Below, in pieces: positions 1-6,241 of a stretch of 6,257 nucleotides of DNA. Each line of letters opens with the position of its first letter. Positions within the stretch are counted from its first letter, which is position 1. Below the pieces are notes generated by a model. It did not search any database. It was not told where the DNA came from and saw only the letters and a program-made list of their open reading frames with translations. The DNA comes from DAIODI01 sp036746875 (GTDB lineage Bacteria; Pseudomonadota; Alphaproteobacteria; Rhizobiales; Aestuariivirgaceae). The DNA is taken from positions 1-6,257 of the forward strand of contig DAIODI010000170.1 of assembly GCA_036746875.1 (NCBI GenBank), in the 5' to 3' direction. A program made the translations under genes and the position numbers.

Positions 1-1456
1 GGATCAGGTCGAGGAACTGCAGGCCGCGGTTGGTGTACTTCTTGGCGATGGAGATGACGAGCCGCAGGTTCGCCTCCACCATCTCGCGCTTGGCCTGGCG
101 GGCCTCGCGCTCGCCCTTCTGCACCATGTGCACGATGCGCCGGAACTCGGGGATCTGAAGGCCCGTGTCGGCGGCGAGCGCGTGGATGTCGGTGCGGATC
201 GCCTTGATGGTGTCGCGCTCGGTGGCGATGAAGTTCTTCCAGCCGTGCTTCGTCAGGCGGCCGACGCGCTTGGCCCAGTTGGGGTCCAGCTCCTGGCCCT
301 GGTATTCGGTGAGGAACACGTCGCGCGGCACGCGATAGCTTTCGGCGAGCCGCATCAGCTTGCCCTCGTAGGAGATGAGGCGCTTGTTGATGTCGTAAAG
401 CTGCTCCACCAGCGCGTCGATGCGCGCCTGGGCGAGCGAGAGCGACTTCACCTCCTCGATGATCTCGTCGCGCAGCTTCCTGTAGCGGCGCGACTGCGAG
501 GTGGACAGCGCGGTCTTCTCGCCCACCTCCTGGTCCTGCAGCTTGCGCAGCGACTTGTACTGCTTGGCGATGCGGTCGAAGGTTTCGAGCACGCGCGGCT
601 TGAGCTCGGCCTCCATGGCGGAGAGCGAGACGTTCGACTCCTCGTCGTCCTCCTCCGGCTCCTCCTCCACGCGCGGGGCGTCGAAATCCTCCGGCGAGAG
701 AACGTCGCCATACTCGCCGCCCGGGCGCGGCGTGCGGCGCTGGGCTTCCGCCGCACGCTGGCGGCGGTCGCGCGGGTCGATACGGCGGTTCTCGGGGCGC
801 GCCTCCGGCTTCTCCTCCACCTGGGCGGGCGCGGCCTTGGCGTCGGGGCCGGCGTAGGTGGCCTCAAGGTCGATGATGTCGCGCAGGAGAATCTTGCCCT
901 CGTTCAGCTCGTCGCGCCAGATGATGATCGCCTGGAACGTCAGCGGGCTTTCGCACAGGCCCTGGATCATCGCCTCGCGGCCGGCCTCGATGCGCTTGGC
1001 GATGGCGATCTCGCCCTCGCGGGAGAGCAGCTCCACAGAGCCCATCTCGCGCAGATACATGCGCACCGGGTCGTCGGTGCGGTCCACTGGCTCGCTCGCC
1101 CGCTCCACCTTCATCGGCAGGTTGGCGGGGGCCTCGGCCTCCTCGGCGGGCGCGGCCTCCTCGGTCTGCTCTTCGGTCTCCACCACGTTGATGCCCATGT
1201 CGGTGAGCATCGTCATGATGTCCTCGATGTGCTCGGAGGAGTTCTCCTCCGAAGGCAGCACCTCGTTGAGCTCGTCGTAGGTCACGTAGCCGCGCTGCTT
1301 GGCGAGCTTGATCATCCGCTTGACGGCGGCGTCGGTCAGGTCGAGCAGCGGGCTGTCGGCGGACTCGGCGGCGGGCTCGGGCGTGTCGCGGTCCTCCACC
1401 GCCTCCGGCGTCACCTGCTCCTCGCCGTCGGGCTCGCGCATCTGCACTCTGGCCAT
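1..1456 (-). CDS. rpoD: RNA polymerase primary sigma factor RpoD (sigma-70), C-terminal part beyond window
   Basis: This is the housekeeping sigma factor, which binds core RNA polymerase and recognises -35/-10 promoters. 485 codons are visible from ATG 1456-1454. Region 1.1 spans about residues 36-95 (SPLLDLTDAAVKRMIKLAKQ, then RGYVTYDELNEVLP). Region 1.2 lies at about 129-165 (DPVRMYLREMGSVELLSREG). A charged non-conserved insert follows at about 200-280, with an acidic run EEEPEEDDEE at 264-273. The sigma-70 non-essential domain continues with NVSLSAMEAELKPRVLETFD, and region 2.1 begins near 452 (QAKREMVEANLRLVISIAKK). The visible part stops at GLQFLDLI, within region 2. The rest of region 2 (the -10 binding part) and regions 3 and 4, probably about 180-190 residues judging by the family, lie outside the window. 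The start is supported by a GAGGAA three bases upstream and by the usual position of region 1.1. It follows dnaG on the same strand, as in the macromolecular synthesis operon. No frame break is seen. Confidence 0.97.
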   Translation of the reverse strand, partial: MARVQMREPDGEEQVTPEAVEDRDTPEPAAESADSPLLDLTDAAVKRMIKLAKQRGYVTYDELNEVLPSEENSSEHIEDIMTMLTDMGINVVETEEQTEEAAPAEEAEAPANLPMKVERASEPVDRTDDPVRMYLREMGSVELLSREGEIAIAKRIEAGREAMIQGLCESPLTFQAIIIWRDELNEGKILLRDIIDLEATYAGPDAKAAPAQVEEKPEARPENRRIDPRDRRQRAAEAQRRTPRPGGEYGDVLSPEDFDAPRVEEEPEEDDEESNVSLSAMEAELKPRVLETFDRIAKQYKSLRKLQDQEVGEKTALSTSQSRRYRKLRDEIIEEVKSLSLAQARIDALVEQLYDINKRLISYEGKLMRLAESYRVPRDVFLTEYQGQELDPNWAKRVGRLTKHGWKNFIATERDTIKAIRTDIHALAADTGLQIPEFRRIVHMVQKGEREARQAKREMVEANLRLVISIAKKYTNRGLQFLDLI

Positions 1457-1459
1457 ACG

Positions 1460-1465
1460 TTCCTC
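1460..1465 (-). promoter_or_regulatory. Ribosome binding site of rpoD
   Basis: On the minus strand GAGGAA ends three bases before the ATG (GAGG is five bases away). This is a good Shine-Dalgarno match and fixes the rpoD start at 1456. It is the clearest ribosome binding site in the window; dnaG and the ureohydrolase gene lack one this good. Confidence 0.7.
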
Positions 1466-1499
1466 GCTGTTCGATCGACCGGCGGCGGCGCCGGCGCGC

Positions 1500-1504
1500 G
1501 ATTC
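1500..1504. promoter_or_regulatory. GANTC (CcrM-type) methylation site upstream of rpoD
   Basis: GATTC on the plus strand (GAATC on the minus), 44 bp upstream of the rpoD ATG in the dnaG-rpoD gap. In Alphaproteobacteria GANTC is the target of the cell-cycle methyltransferase CcrM, and GcrA acts at some methylated promoters. The site is seen directly; any regulatory role is inferred. GANTC also occurs inside genes here (for example 636-640, 1362-1366, 1964-1968, 5842-5846 and 6122-6126), so one copy alone is weak evidence. Confidence 0.35.
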
Positions 1505-1544
1505 GCATTCCGTCACGATCAGGTCCGGGATAGGGGCAGCGGCG

Positions 1545-1559
1545 TTAACCAGCTCCTAA
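1545..1559. promoter_or_regulatory. CtrA-like site TTAA-N7-CTAA between dnaG and rpoD
   Basis: The sequence TTAACCAGCTCCTAA matches seven of eight fixed bases of the CtrA consensus TTAA-N7-TTAA. It starts 13 bp below the dnaG stop and lies about 88 bp upstream of the rpoD ATG. In this GC-rich DNA, TTAA was found by eye only at 1545, 4619 and 4681, all intergenic. CtrA is the master cell-cycle response regulator of Alphaproteobacteria. Binding here is an inference, and no clear -35/-10 promoter could be assigned in this 116-bp gap. Confidence 0.3.
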
Positions 1560-1572
1560 TCGCCGTGGGCAG

Positions 1573-3558
1573 CTACATCACCGGCCCCGAGGGCCGCCCG
1601 GACGCCGCCCCGAACCCCTCGATGAGGGCCTCCGAGCCGGCGGACGAACGCAACTCCTCGCGAATTTCGTTCAGCCTCTTCAGGTTGCCGTCGCTGGGGT
1701 CTTCGGCGAACAGACGCTCGGCGGCCTTCAGATCCCGGTCCAGCGTCACGCTCTTGCGATACAGAGCGATCATCTGGCGGAACCCCGTGTCGGCGTCGTC
1801 CAGCGCCGCGCCCGGCCTCACGAACCAGACATTGAGCCTTCCGGCCGTGGCTATCGCCTCCGCAATCGCCGCTTCATAACCCCTGCGCATGAGGTGGGCG
1901 CTCAGCTTATCCGCGTCAAGGCCCTCATCCAAGGCGGCGGTATCTAGGATTTCACCCTTGAGCGAGTCAAGCGCCGCCCCGGCGAGCGGCAAGTCCGCCA
2001 GCGTTTCGGCGTGGCGCCCGGCCAGCGCCGGATAGTTGAGCAGCGCCGCCACGATCAGATGCTCCCGCCGCTCGCGCGCCGCCGCATCGAGCGCCGCGCC
2101 CGCCGATGCGGCCCTCAGCTCGGCCGAGGGCGGAGCGGCGATCTCCCACGCGGGGATATCGCGGAACCGGCGGTTTCCAAGCTTTCCCGGACGATCCGAC
2201 AGGCGGACGCGGCGGAACGGGGCGGCGGCCGGCCCGGCTCCCGGGCCGCGGGGGCGGGCCGGGGCGAACCCGGACGGCCGGAACAATTCCTTCAGGCGGA
2301 AGCGCATTTCCGTTGCGTAGTGGACGCGCACCTTCGGGTTGGCGATACGCGCGACCTCGGCCTCGAGGTCGGCCTCGAAGCGAGCGCGCCGTTCGGGCGT
2401 CGCCCGGTCGTTGCGCTCCAGGGCGCGCTCCCACAGCGCCTGCGATAGGGGCACGCCGGCCCTGACCGCCTGGCGCACCGCCTCCGGCCCGGCCGTCTTG
2501 AGCAGGTCGTCGGGATCGAGGCCGCCGGGCAGGAACACGAACGACAGCGACTTCCCCGGTTCGAGCAGCGGCAGCGCCAGGTCGAGCGCCCGGTGCGCCG
2601 CCTTGACGCCCGCCGGGTCGCCGTCGAAGCACAGCAGCGGCTCCGGGGCGAGCTTCCACAGCATCCTGAGCTGGTTTTCCGTCAGCGCGGTGCCGAGCGG
2701 CGCGACCGTGTTGGCAAGCCCCGCCCGCGTCATGGCGATCACGTCGACATAGCCCTCGACCGCGATCACGCTGGCGGTCTCGAAGGCGGGGCCACGCGCC
2801 CGGTCGAGGTTATAGAGCGTATCGCCCTTGTGGAACAGCGGCGTCTCCGGCGAGTTCAGGTACTTGGCGGCGACGCCCGGAGACAGCGCCCTGCCGCCGA
2901 ACGCGATCACCCGGCCGCGGCCGTCGCGGATCGGGAACATCACCCGGTCGCGGAAGCGGTCGTAGGGCACGGCGATGTCCTCGGCCGTGACGAGAAGCCC
3001 GGCCTCGATCATGCGCGCCGTGTCGACGCCCAGACCCGCCAGATGGGTCTTGAGGTCGTAGCGGCCGTTCGGCGCGTAGCCGAGGCGAAACGCCCGCGCC
3101 ACCTCCCCAACGAGGCCGCGGCCTTCGAGGTAGGCCCTGGCCGCGCGCCCGGCTTTCGCATCGAGCTGCGCTTCGAAGAACCGCGCCGCCTCCTCCATGA
3201 CATCGTAGAGGCTCGCCCGCCGTTCCTCCCGCTCGGCCTCGGCCGGCGACACGGCGGGCATCGGCAGCCCGGCCTCCGCCGCCAGCCGCTCCACCGCTTC
3301 GGGGAAACTCAGGCCTTCCTTCTCGACGAGGAACGTGAAGATGTCTCCGGACGCCTTGCAGCCGAAGCAGTGGTAGCGGCCCTTGCGGTCGTCGGCGTGG
3401 AACGACGGCGACTTTTCGTCGTGGAACGGGCAGCAGGCCCACCAGTCGCCGCGCGAGCTCTGCGTCTTGCGCCGGTCCCAGCGCACGGTTCGCCCGACGA
3501 TCGAGGAAATGCTCACCCGCGAGCGGATGTCGTCGAGGAAGGCGGGCGGGAAGCGCAT
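1573..3558 (-). CDS. dnaG: DNA primase DnaG
   Basis: DnaG makes the short RNA primers for leading-strand initiation and Okazaki fragments, and works with the replicative helicase DnaB. It has 661 residues, a normal length for the family. An intact CHC2-type zinc finger is visible: CPFH at 43-46 and CFGC at 64-67, with EKSPSF between. The RNA polymerase core follows, with a basic stretch RFRDRVMFPIRDGRGRVIAF at 201-220. The TOPRIM part has EGYVDVIAM (E268) and FDGDPAG (D312, D314), then LPGGLDPDD at 343-351, the acidic residues expected to bind catalytic metal. A Pro/Ala/Arg-rich linker covers about 428-490, and about 495-645 forms the C-terminal helicase-interaction region. The start MRFPPAFLDDIR matches alphaproteobacterial primases, although no clear Shine-Dalgarno precedes it. 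The ureohydrolase stop lies 15 bp upstream, so translation may be coupled. rpoD follows after 116 bp. Confidence 0.97.
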   Translation of the reverse strand: MRFPPAFLDDIRSRVSISSIVGRTVRWDRRKTQSSRGDWWACCPFHDEKSPSFHADDRKGRYHCFGCKASGDIFTFLVEKEGLSFPEAVERLAAEAGLPMPAVSPAEAEREERRASLYDVMEEAARFFEAQLDAKAGRAARAYLEGRGLVGEVARAFRLGYAPNGRYDLKTHLAGLGVDTARMIEAGLLVTAEDIAVPYDRFRDRVMFPIRDGRGRVIAFGGRALSPGVAAKYLNSPETPLFHKGDTLYNLDRARGPAFETASVIAVEGYVDVIAMTRAGLANTVAPLGTALTENQLRMLWKLAPEPLLCFDGDPAGVKAAHRALDLALPLLEPGKSLSFVFLPGGLDPDDLLKTAGPEAVRQAVRAGVPLSQALWERALERNDRATPERRARFEADLEAEVARIANPKVRVHYATEMRFRLKELFRPSGFAPARPRGPGAGPAAAPFRRVRLSDRPGKLGNRRFRDIPAWEIAAPPSAELRAASAGAALDAAARERREHLIVAALLNYPALAGRHAETLADLPLAGAALDSLKGEILDTAALDEGLDADKLSAHLMRRGYEAAIAEAIATAGRLNVWFVRPGAALDDADTGFRQMIALYRKSVTLDRDLKAAERLFAEDPSDGNLKRLNEIREELRSSAGSEALIEGFGAASGRPSGPVM

Positions 3559-3573
3559 CGCGGTCGCCGGCGC

Positions 3574-4548
3574 TCAGGCCGCCCTGTGCGCGGCGCGGGC
3601 GGCGAGGCCGAGGACGTTGATGATCAGCCGCCCGGCGGTGAGCGCGCCGGTCTCGTGGGGGTCGCGGTCGGGCATGTACTCGACGATGTCGAACCCGGCG
3701 ATCGTGGCCTTCGCCGCGATCCCGTGCAGAAGCTCGATCGCCTGCCAGTAGGTGAGGCCGCCAGGGGCAGGGCCGATGACGCCGGGCATGATGGCGGGAT
3801 CGAGCGCATCCACGTCGAAGGCGATCACCACCCGCGCGCCCTCCGGCACCGGCGCCAGCGCCCGCGCGATCCCCTGGGCGTGGACTTCGCGCGCCGGCAC
3901 GAAGGCGACCCCGGCGCGCGTGGCGTCCATCCAGTCGGACGGCCGCGCCGAGCCGATGGCGCGCTGGCCCACCTGAACGATGCGCTCGACATGGCCCATT
4001 TCGCAAGCCCGCCGCATGGTGGAGGACAGGCCGAGGCGCTCGCCCTGCACCTCGTCGCGCCAGTCGATATGGGCGTCGATCTGAACGATGGTGACGGGCC
4101 CGTGCGCGGCGAACGCCTCCAGGAACGGGATCGGCACGCTGTCGTCGCCGCCGACGAGCAGCGGAACCACGCCCGCGTCGAGAACGGCGGCGGTGGTGTC
4201 GCGGATGAGGGCGCGGTTGGCGGCCGGGTCCGCCTCGGCGCAGGCGAGGTCGCCGAGGTCCACGGCCATCGCCGCAGGGTCGGGGAAGATCGGTCCGCCG
4301 AGGTCGAAATCCATGTGCGCGAGATTGGCGGAGTAGGCCGCCATGGCGGCGCGGATGGCGCGCGGCGCGCCGGCGCAATAGGGGCCGACGGAGGGATATG
4401 GCGTCGCGCAGGGCGCGCCGAAGATCGCCGCGCACGGTTTTGGCGCGCGGTCGTTCAGGCCGGCGACGGCCGCGTGCGGCAGGCCGAGAAACGTCTCGCT
4501 GCTCGCCGCGCCGAACATGGAGGCGATGTCGCGACGGGTGGTGCTCAT
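3574..4548 (-). CDS. speB: Agmatinase-family ureohydrolase with variant active site
   Basis: This 324-residue protein is of the arginase/agmatinase (ureohydrolase) fold, whose members use two Mn (or Ni) ions to split guanidino compounds into urea and an amine. Metal-ligand motifs visible are VQIDAHIDWRD (D158, H160, D162) and AFDVDALDP (D245, D247). GFDIVEYMPDRDPHE (E290) matches the family's C-terminal DVVE region. GGPIFPDP and PGGLTYWQA also fit. Two positions differ: the usual GGDHS is GGDDS (133-137, Asp136 for the ligand His), and the SHGT(M/P)FRR segment with the catalytic His reads GLSSTMRR (173-180). It may therefore belong to a distinct subfamily, and agmatine as substrate is unproven; speB is a family label. 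No signal peptide is seen, so it is probably cytosolic. It heads the minus-strand group before dnaG. Its start has no good Shine-Dalgarno; Met11 is an alternative. Confidence 0.85.
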   Translation of the reverse strand: MSTTRRDIASMFGAASSETFLGLPHAAVAGLNDRAPKPCAAIFGAPCATPYPSVGPYCAGAPRAIRAAMAAYSANLAHMDFDLGGPIFPDPAAMAVDLGDLACAEADPAANRALIRDTTAAVLDAGVVPLLVGGDDSVPIPFLEAFAAHGPVTIVQIDAHIDWRDEVQGERLGLSSTMRRACEMGHVERIVQVGQRAIGSARPSDWMDATRAGVAFVPAREVHAQGIARALAPVPEGARVVIAFDVDALDPAIMPGVIGPAPGGLTYWQAIELLHGIAAKATIAGFDIVEYMPDRDPHETGALTAGRLIINVLGLAARAAHRAA

Positions 4549-4620
4549 GGAAGCTTGACATCACCACAGGCCCTGGCCGGACGCAAGCGCGGCGCAGGAT
4601 TTTTGCGCTCTTTCACGGTT

Positions 4621-4647
4621 AACCGGGCGCGCCGCGGCGGCCCGGTT
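4621..4647. promoter_or_regulatory. GC-rich inverted repeat in the divergent intergenic region
   Basis: AACCGGGC (4621-4628) and GCCCGGTT (4640-4647) form a perfect 8-bp inverted repeat around an 11-base centre that is itself partly self-complementary (CGCC/GGCG). No T-tract follows directly on either strand, so it is not a standard intrinsic terminator. It lies roughly mid-way between the divergent starts. It could be a protein-binding site or a structured 5' leader, but in such GC-rich DNA it could also be fortuitous. Confidence 0.3.
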
Positions 4648-4657
4648 CGCGCCGGTT

Positions 4658-4673
4658 TTACCGAATCCGGTAA
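4658..4673. promoter_or_regulatory. Palindrome TTACCG-AATC-CGGTAA with embedded GANTC, upstream of ftsZ
   Basis: A perfect inverted repeat with 6-bp arms and a 4-bp spacer, 73 bp upstream of the ftsZ ATG. GAATC at 4663-4667, a GANTC methylation target, overlaps its centre. In Caulobacter the ftsZ promoter is known to depend on CcrM methylation and GcrA, so a methylation-sensitive control element is plausible here. The repeat and the GANTC are seen directly; the function is inferred. Confidence 0.4.
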
Positions 4674-4680
4674 GGGCTCG

Positions 4681-4695
4681 TTAACCTTTTGTTGA
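4681..4695 (+). promoter_or_regulatory. CtrA-like site TTAA-N7-TTGA upstream of ftsZ
   Basis: TTAACCTTTTGTTGA matches the CtrA consensus TTAA-N7-TTAA in seven of eight fixed bases, and its first half is the extended TTAACC. It ends 51 bp before the ftsZ ATG. CtrA is known to repress ftsZ in Caulobacter, so this position makes functional sense. A further TTAACC half-site lies at 4619-4624. Binding is inferred. No confident -10 element could be placed beside it. Confidence 0.45.
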
Positions 4696-4746
4696 GGATT
4701 GTGAAACCATGATGCAAGCGAGGGACTTTGGAGTGGGACGTCCGAC

Positions 4747-6237
4747 ATGACCATCAATCTGACGGTGCCTGATCTGGCTGAGCTGAAGCCGCGGATCACC
4801 GTATTCGGCGTTGGCGGCGCCGGGGGGAACGCAGTCAACAACATGATCGAATCGCGCCTTGAGGGCGTCGAATTCGTGGTCGCCAACACCGACGCGCAGG
4901 CGCTGCTCCAGAGCGCCGCCGCCCGCCGTATCCAGATGGGCAACATGCTGACGCAAGGGCTGGGCGCGGGCTCACACCCGGAGATCGGCGCCTCCGCCGC
5001 CGAGGAGGCGCTGCCGGAGATCGTCGATCATCTCGCCGGCTCGCACATGGTGTTCATCACCGCCGGCATGGGCGGCGGCACCGGCACCGGCGCCGCGCCG
5101 GTGATTGCGCGGGCGGCGAAGGAGCTGGGCATCCTCACCGTCGGGGTGGTGACGAAGCCGTTTCAGTTCGAGGGCCAGCGCCGGGCGATCACCGCCGAGC
5201 GCGGCATCGAGGCGCTGCAGCGCCATGTCGACACGCTGATCGTCATCCCCAACCAGAACCTGTTCCGCGTCGCCAACGAGAAGACGACCTTCGCCGCCGC
5301 CTTCGCCATGGCCGACCAGGTGCTGTATTCGGGCGTCGCCTCGATCACCGAGCTGATGACCAAGGAAGGGCTCATCAATCTCGACTTCGCCGACGTGCGC
5401 GCGATCATGAGCGAGATGGGCCGCGCCATGATGGGCACCGGCGAGGCTTCGGGCGAAAAGCGCGCCATCGAGGCGGCGGAGGCGGCGATCTCCAACCCGC
5501 TCCTCGACGATGTGTCGATGCGCGGCGCGCGCGGTCTGCTGATCTCGATCACCGGCGGCCCCGACCTCACTCTCTACGAGGTGGACGAGGCCGCCACCCG
5601 CATCCGCGAGGAGGTGGACCCGGAGGCGAACATCATTCTCGGCGCAACGTTCGACGAGGCTCTCGAAGGCACCATGCGCGTCTCGGTCGTGGCCACCGGG
5701 CTGAACAAGGGCGAGGAGGAAGCCCGCGCGGCGGAAGAACACCAGATCACGGAGGCGCTGTCGCACCGTCCGGCGGCCGCGGCAGCGTCCAGCCGCATCC
5801 AGTTCCAGAACGCCATCCAACCGGCGGCCCGCCGTCCGGCCGAGTCGCGTCCCGCCGCGTTCGTCTCGTCAACGCCGGCGCAAACGCCCGCCCAGCCCAC
5901 GGTTGCAACCGCGCCGCCGGCGCCGGCGCATGAGTTGGCCGAAGAGGGCGATTACCTGGACGATCGGAATCCGGAAGCCGCAAGCGAGCCGCTGCGCCCG
6001 GCGCCGCGGCCGGCGCCGCGCATGCCCACGCCGGACGAGTTCCCGCCGCACGTGCGCCCGCAGGTGACCGAGCGCGCAGGGCGCATCGCCGCCATCGCCG
6101 AGCAGGGCCAGCAGAAGCAGGGATTCCTGTCGAGGCTCACCTCCGGGTTCGGGCGCAAGCCGCAATCCGCCGTTCCGGCTCCGGCCGGCCGCGAGCCGGC
6201 GCTAGCCGCCCCACGGCCCGCCCCGCAGCGGCCTTAG
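4747..6237 (+). CDS. ftsZ: Cell division GTPase FtsZ (C-terminal peptide not seen)
   Basis: FtsZ is a tubulin-like GTPase that polymerises into the Z ring at the division site. Of 496 residues, about 14-320 form the conserved GTPase and C-terminal polymer domains. GVGGAGGNAVNN lies at 21-32, ANTDAQAL at 46-53, the tubulin signature GGGTGTG at 109-115, and the T7 loop NLDFADV at 211-217 (D213, D216), so it should hydrolyse GTP. Residues 321-425 are an Ala/Pro/Arg-rich linker. A conserved alphaproteobacterial tail block follows (MPTPDEFPP at 426-434, GFLSRLTSGFGR at 459-470). The protein then ends in a Pro/Ala-rich stretch without the usual D/E-I-P-A-F-L-R-R peptide that binds FtsA and other partners. 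The start MTINL fits homologues; the Shine-Dalgarno is weak (GGAG at 4730-4733). No ftsA, ftsQ or mur gene is adjacent, so it may be a second ftsZ copy. The upstream region suggests CtrA and GANTC control. Confidence 0.95.
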   Translation: MTINLTVPDLAELKPRITVFGVGGAGGNAVNNMIESRLEGVEFVVANTDAQALLQSAAARRIQMGNMLTQGLGAGSHPEIGASAAEEALPEIVDHLAGSHMVFITAGMGGGTGTGAAPVIARAAKELGILTVGVVTKPFQFEGQRRAITAERGIEALQRHVDTLIVIPNQNLFRVANEKTTFAAAFAMADQVLYSGVASITELMTKEGLINLDFADVRAIMSEMGRAMMGTGEASGEKRAIEAAEAAISNPLLDDVSMRGARGLLISITGGPDLTLYEVDEAATRIREEVDPEANIILGATFDEALEGTMRVSVVATGLNKGEEEARAAEEHQITEALSHRPAAAAASSRIQFQNAIQPAARRPAESRPAAFVSSTPAQTPAQPTVATAPPAPAHELAEEGDYLDDRNPEAASEPLRPAPRPAPRMPTPDEFPPHVRPQVTERAGRIAAIAEQGQQKQGFLSRLTSGFGRKPQSAVPAPAGREPALAAPRPAPQRP

Positions 6238-6241
6238 CTCG

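Noticed and set aside
264..560. Possible disruption of rpoD, because no complete open frame covers it
   Set aside because: Reading from ATG 1456 gives 485 uninterrupted codons with RpoD sequence throughout; the gene simply runs off the left edge of the window.
1479..1494. CCGGC/GCCGG hairpin in the rpoD upstream region
   Set aside because: A 5-bp stem within a CGG-repeat-like stretch is expected by chance in DNA this GC-rich, and no T-tract follows.
128..1879. 583-codon open frame on the plus strand
   Set aside because: It lies antisense to rpoD and the end of dnaG, with a low-complexity Leu/Gly/Arg/His-rich product typical of the reverse strand of GC-rich genes. rpoD and dnaG are certain on the other strand.
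4555..4560. Perfect TTGACA -35-like hexamer on the plus strand
   Set aside because: No -10-like hexamer lies 16-18 bases downstream (the sequence there is GC-rich), and it is about 190 bp from ftsZ, so it is not called as a promoter.
2810..4567. 585-codon open frame on the minus strand
   Set aside because: It is an alternate frame of the real ureohydrolase and dnaG genes, crosses their boundary, and gives an Arg-rich product without motifs.
2593..4695. 700-codon open frame on the plus strand
   Set aside because: It is antisense to dnaG and the ureohydrolase gene and runs into the ftsZ upstream region. The Arg/Gly/His/Asp-rich product shows no recognisable domain, and codon-position bias explains the long open frame.
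4709..4714. ATG codons upstream of ftsZ (4709 and 4712)
   Set aside because: Neither is in frame with ftsZ, and homologues begin at the MTINL sequence encoded from 4747.
4972..5820. 282-codon open frame on the minus strand within ftsZ
   Set aside because: It is the antisense shadow of the conserved GTPase domain of ftsZ.
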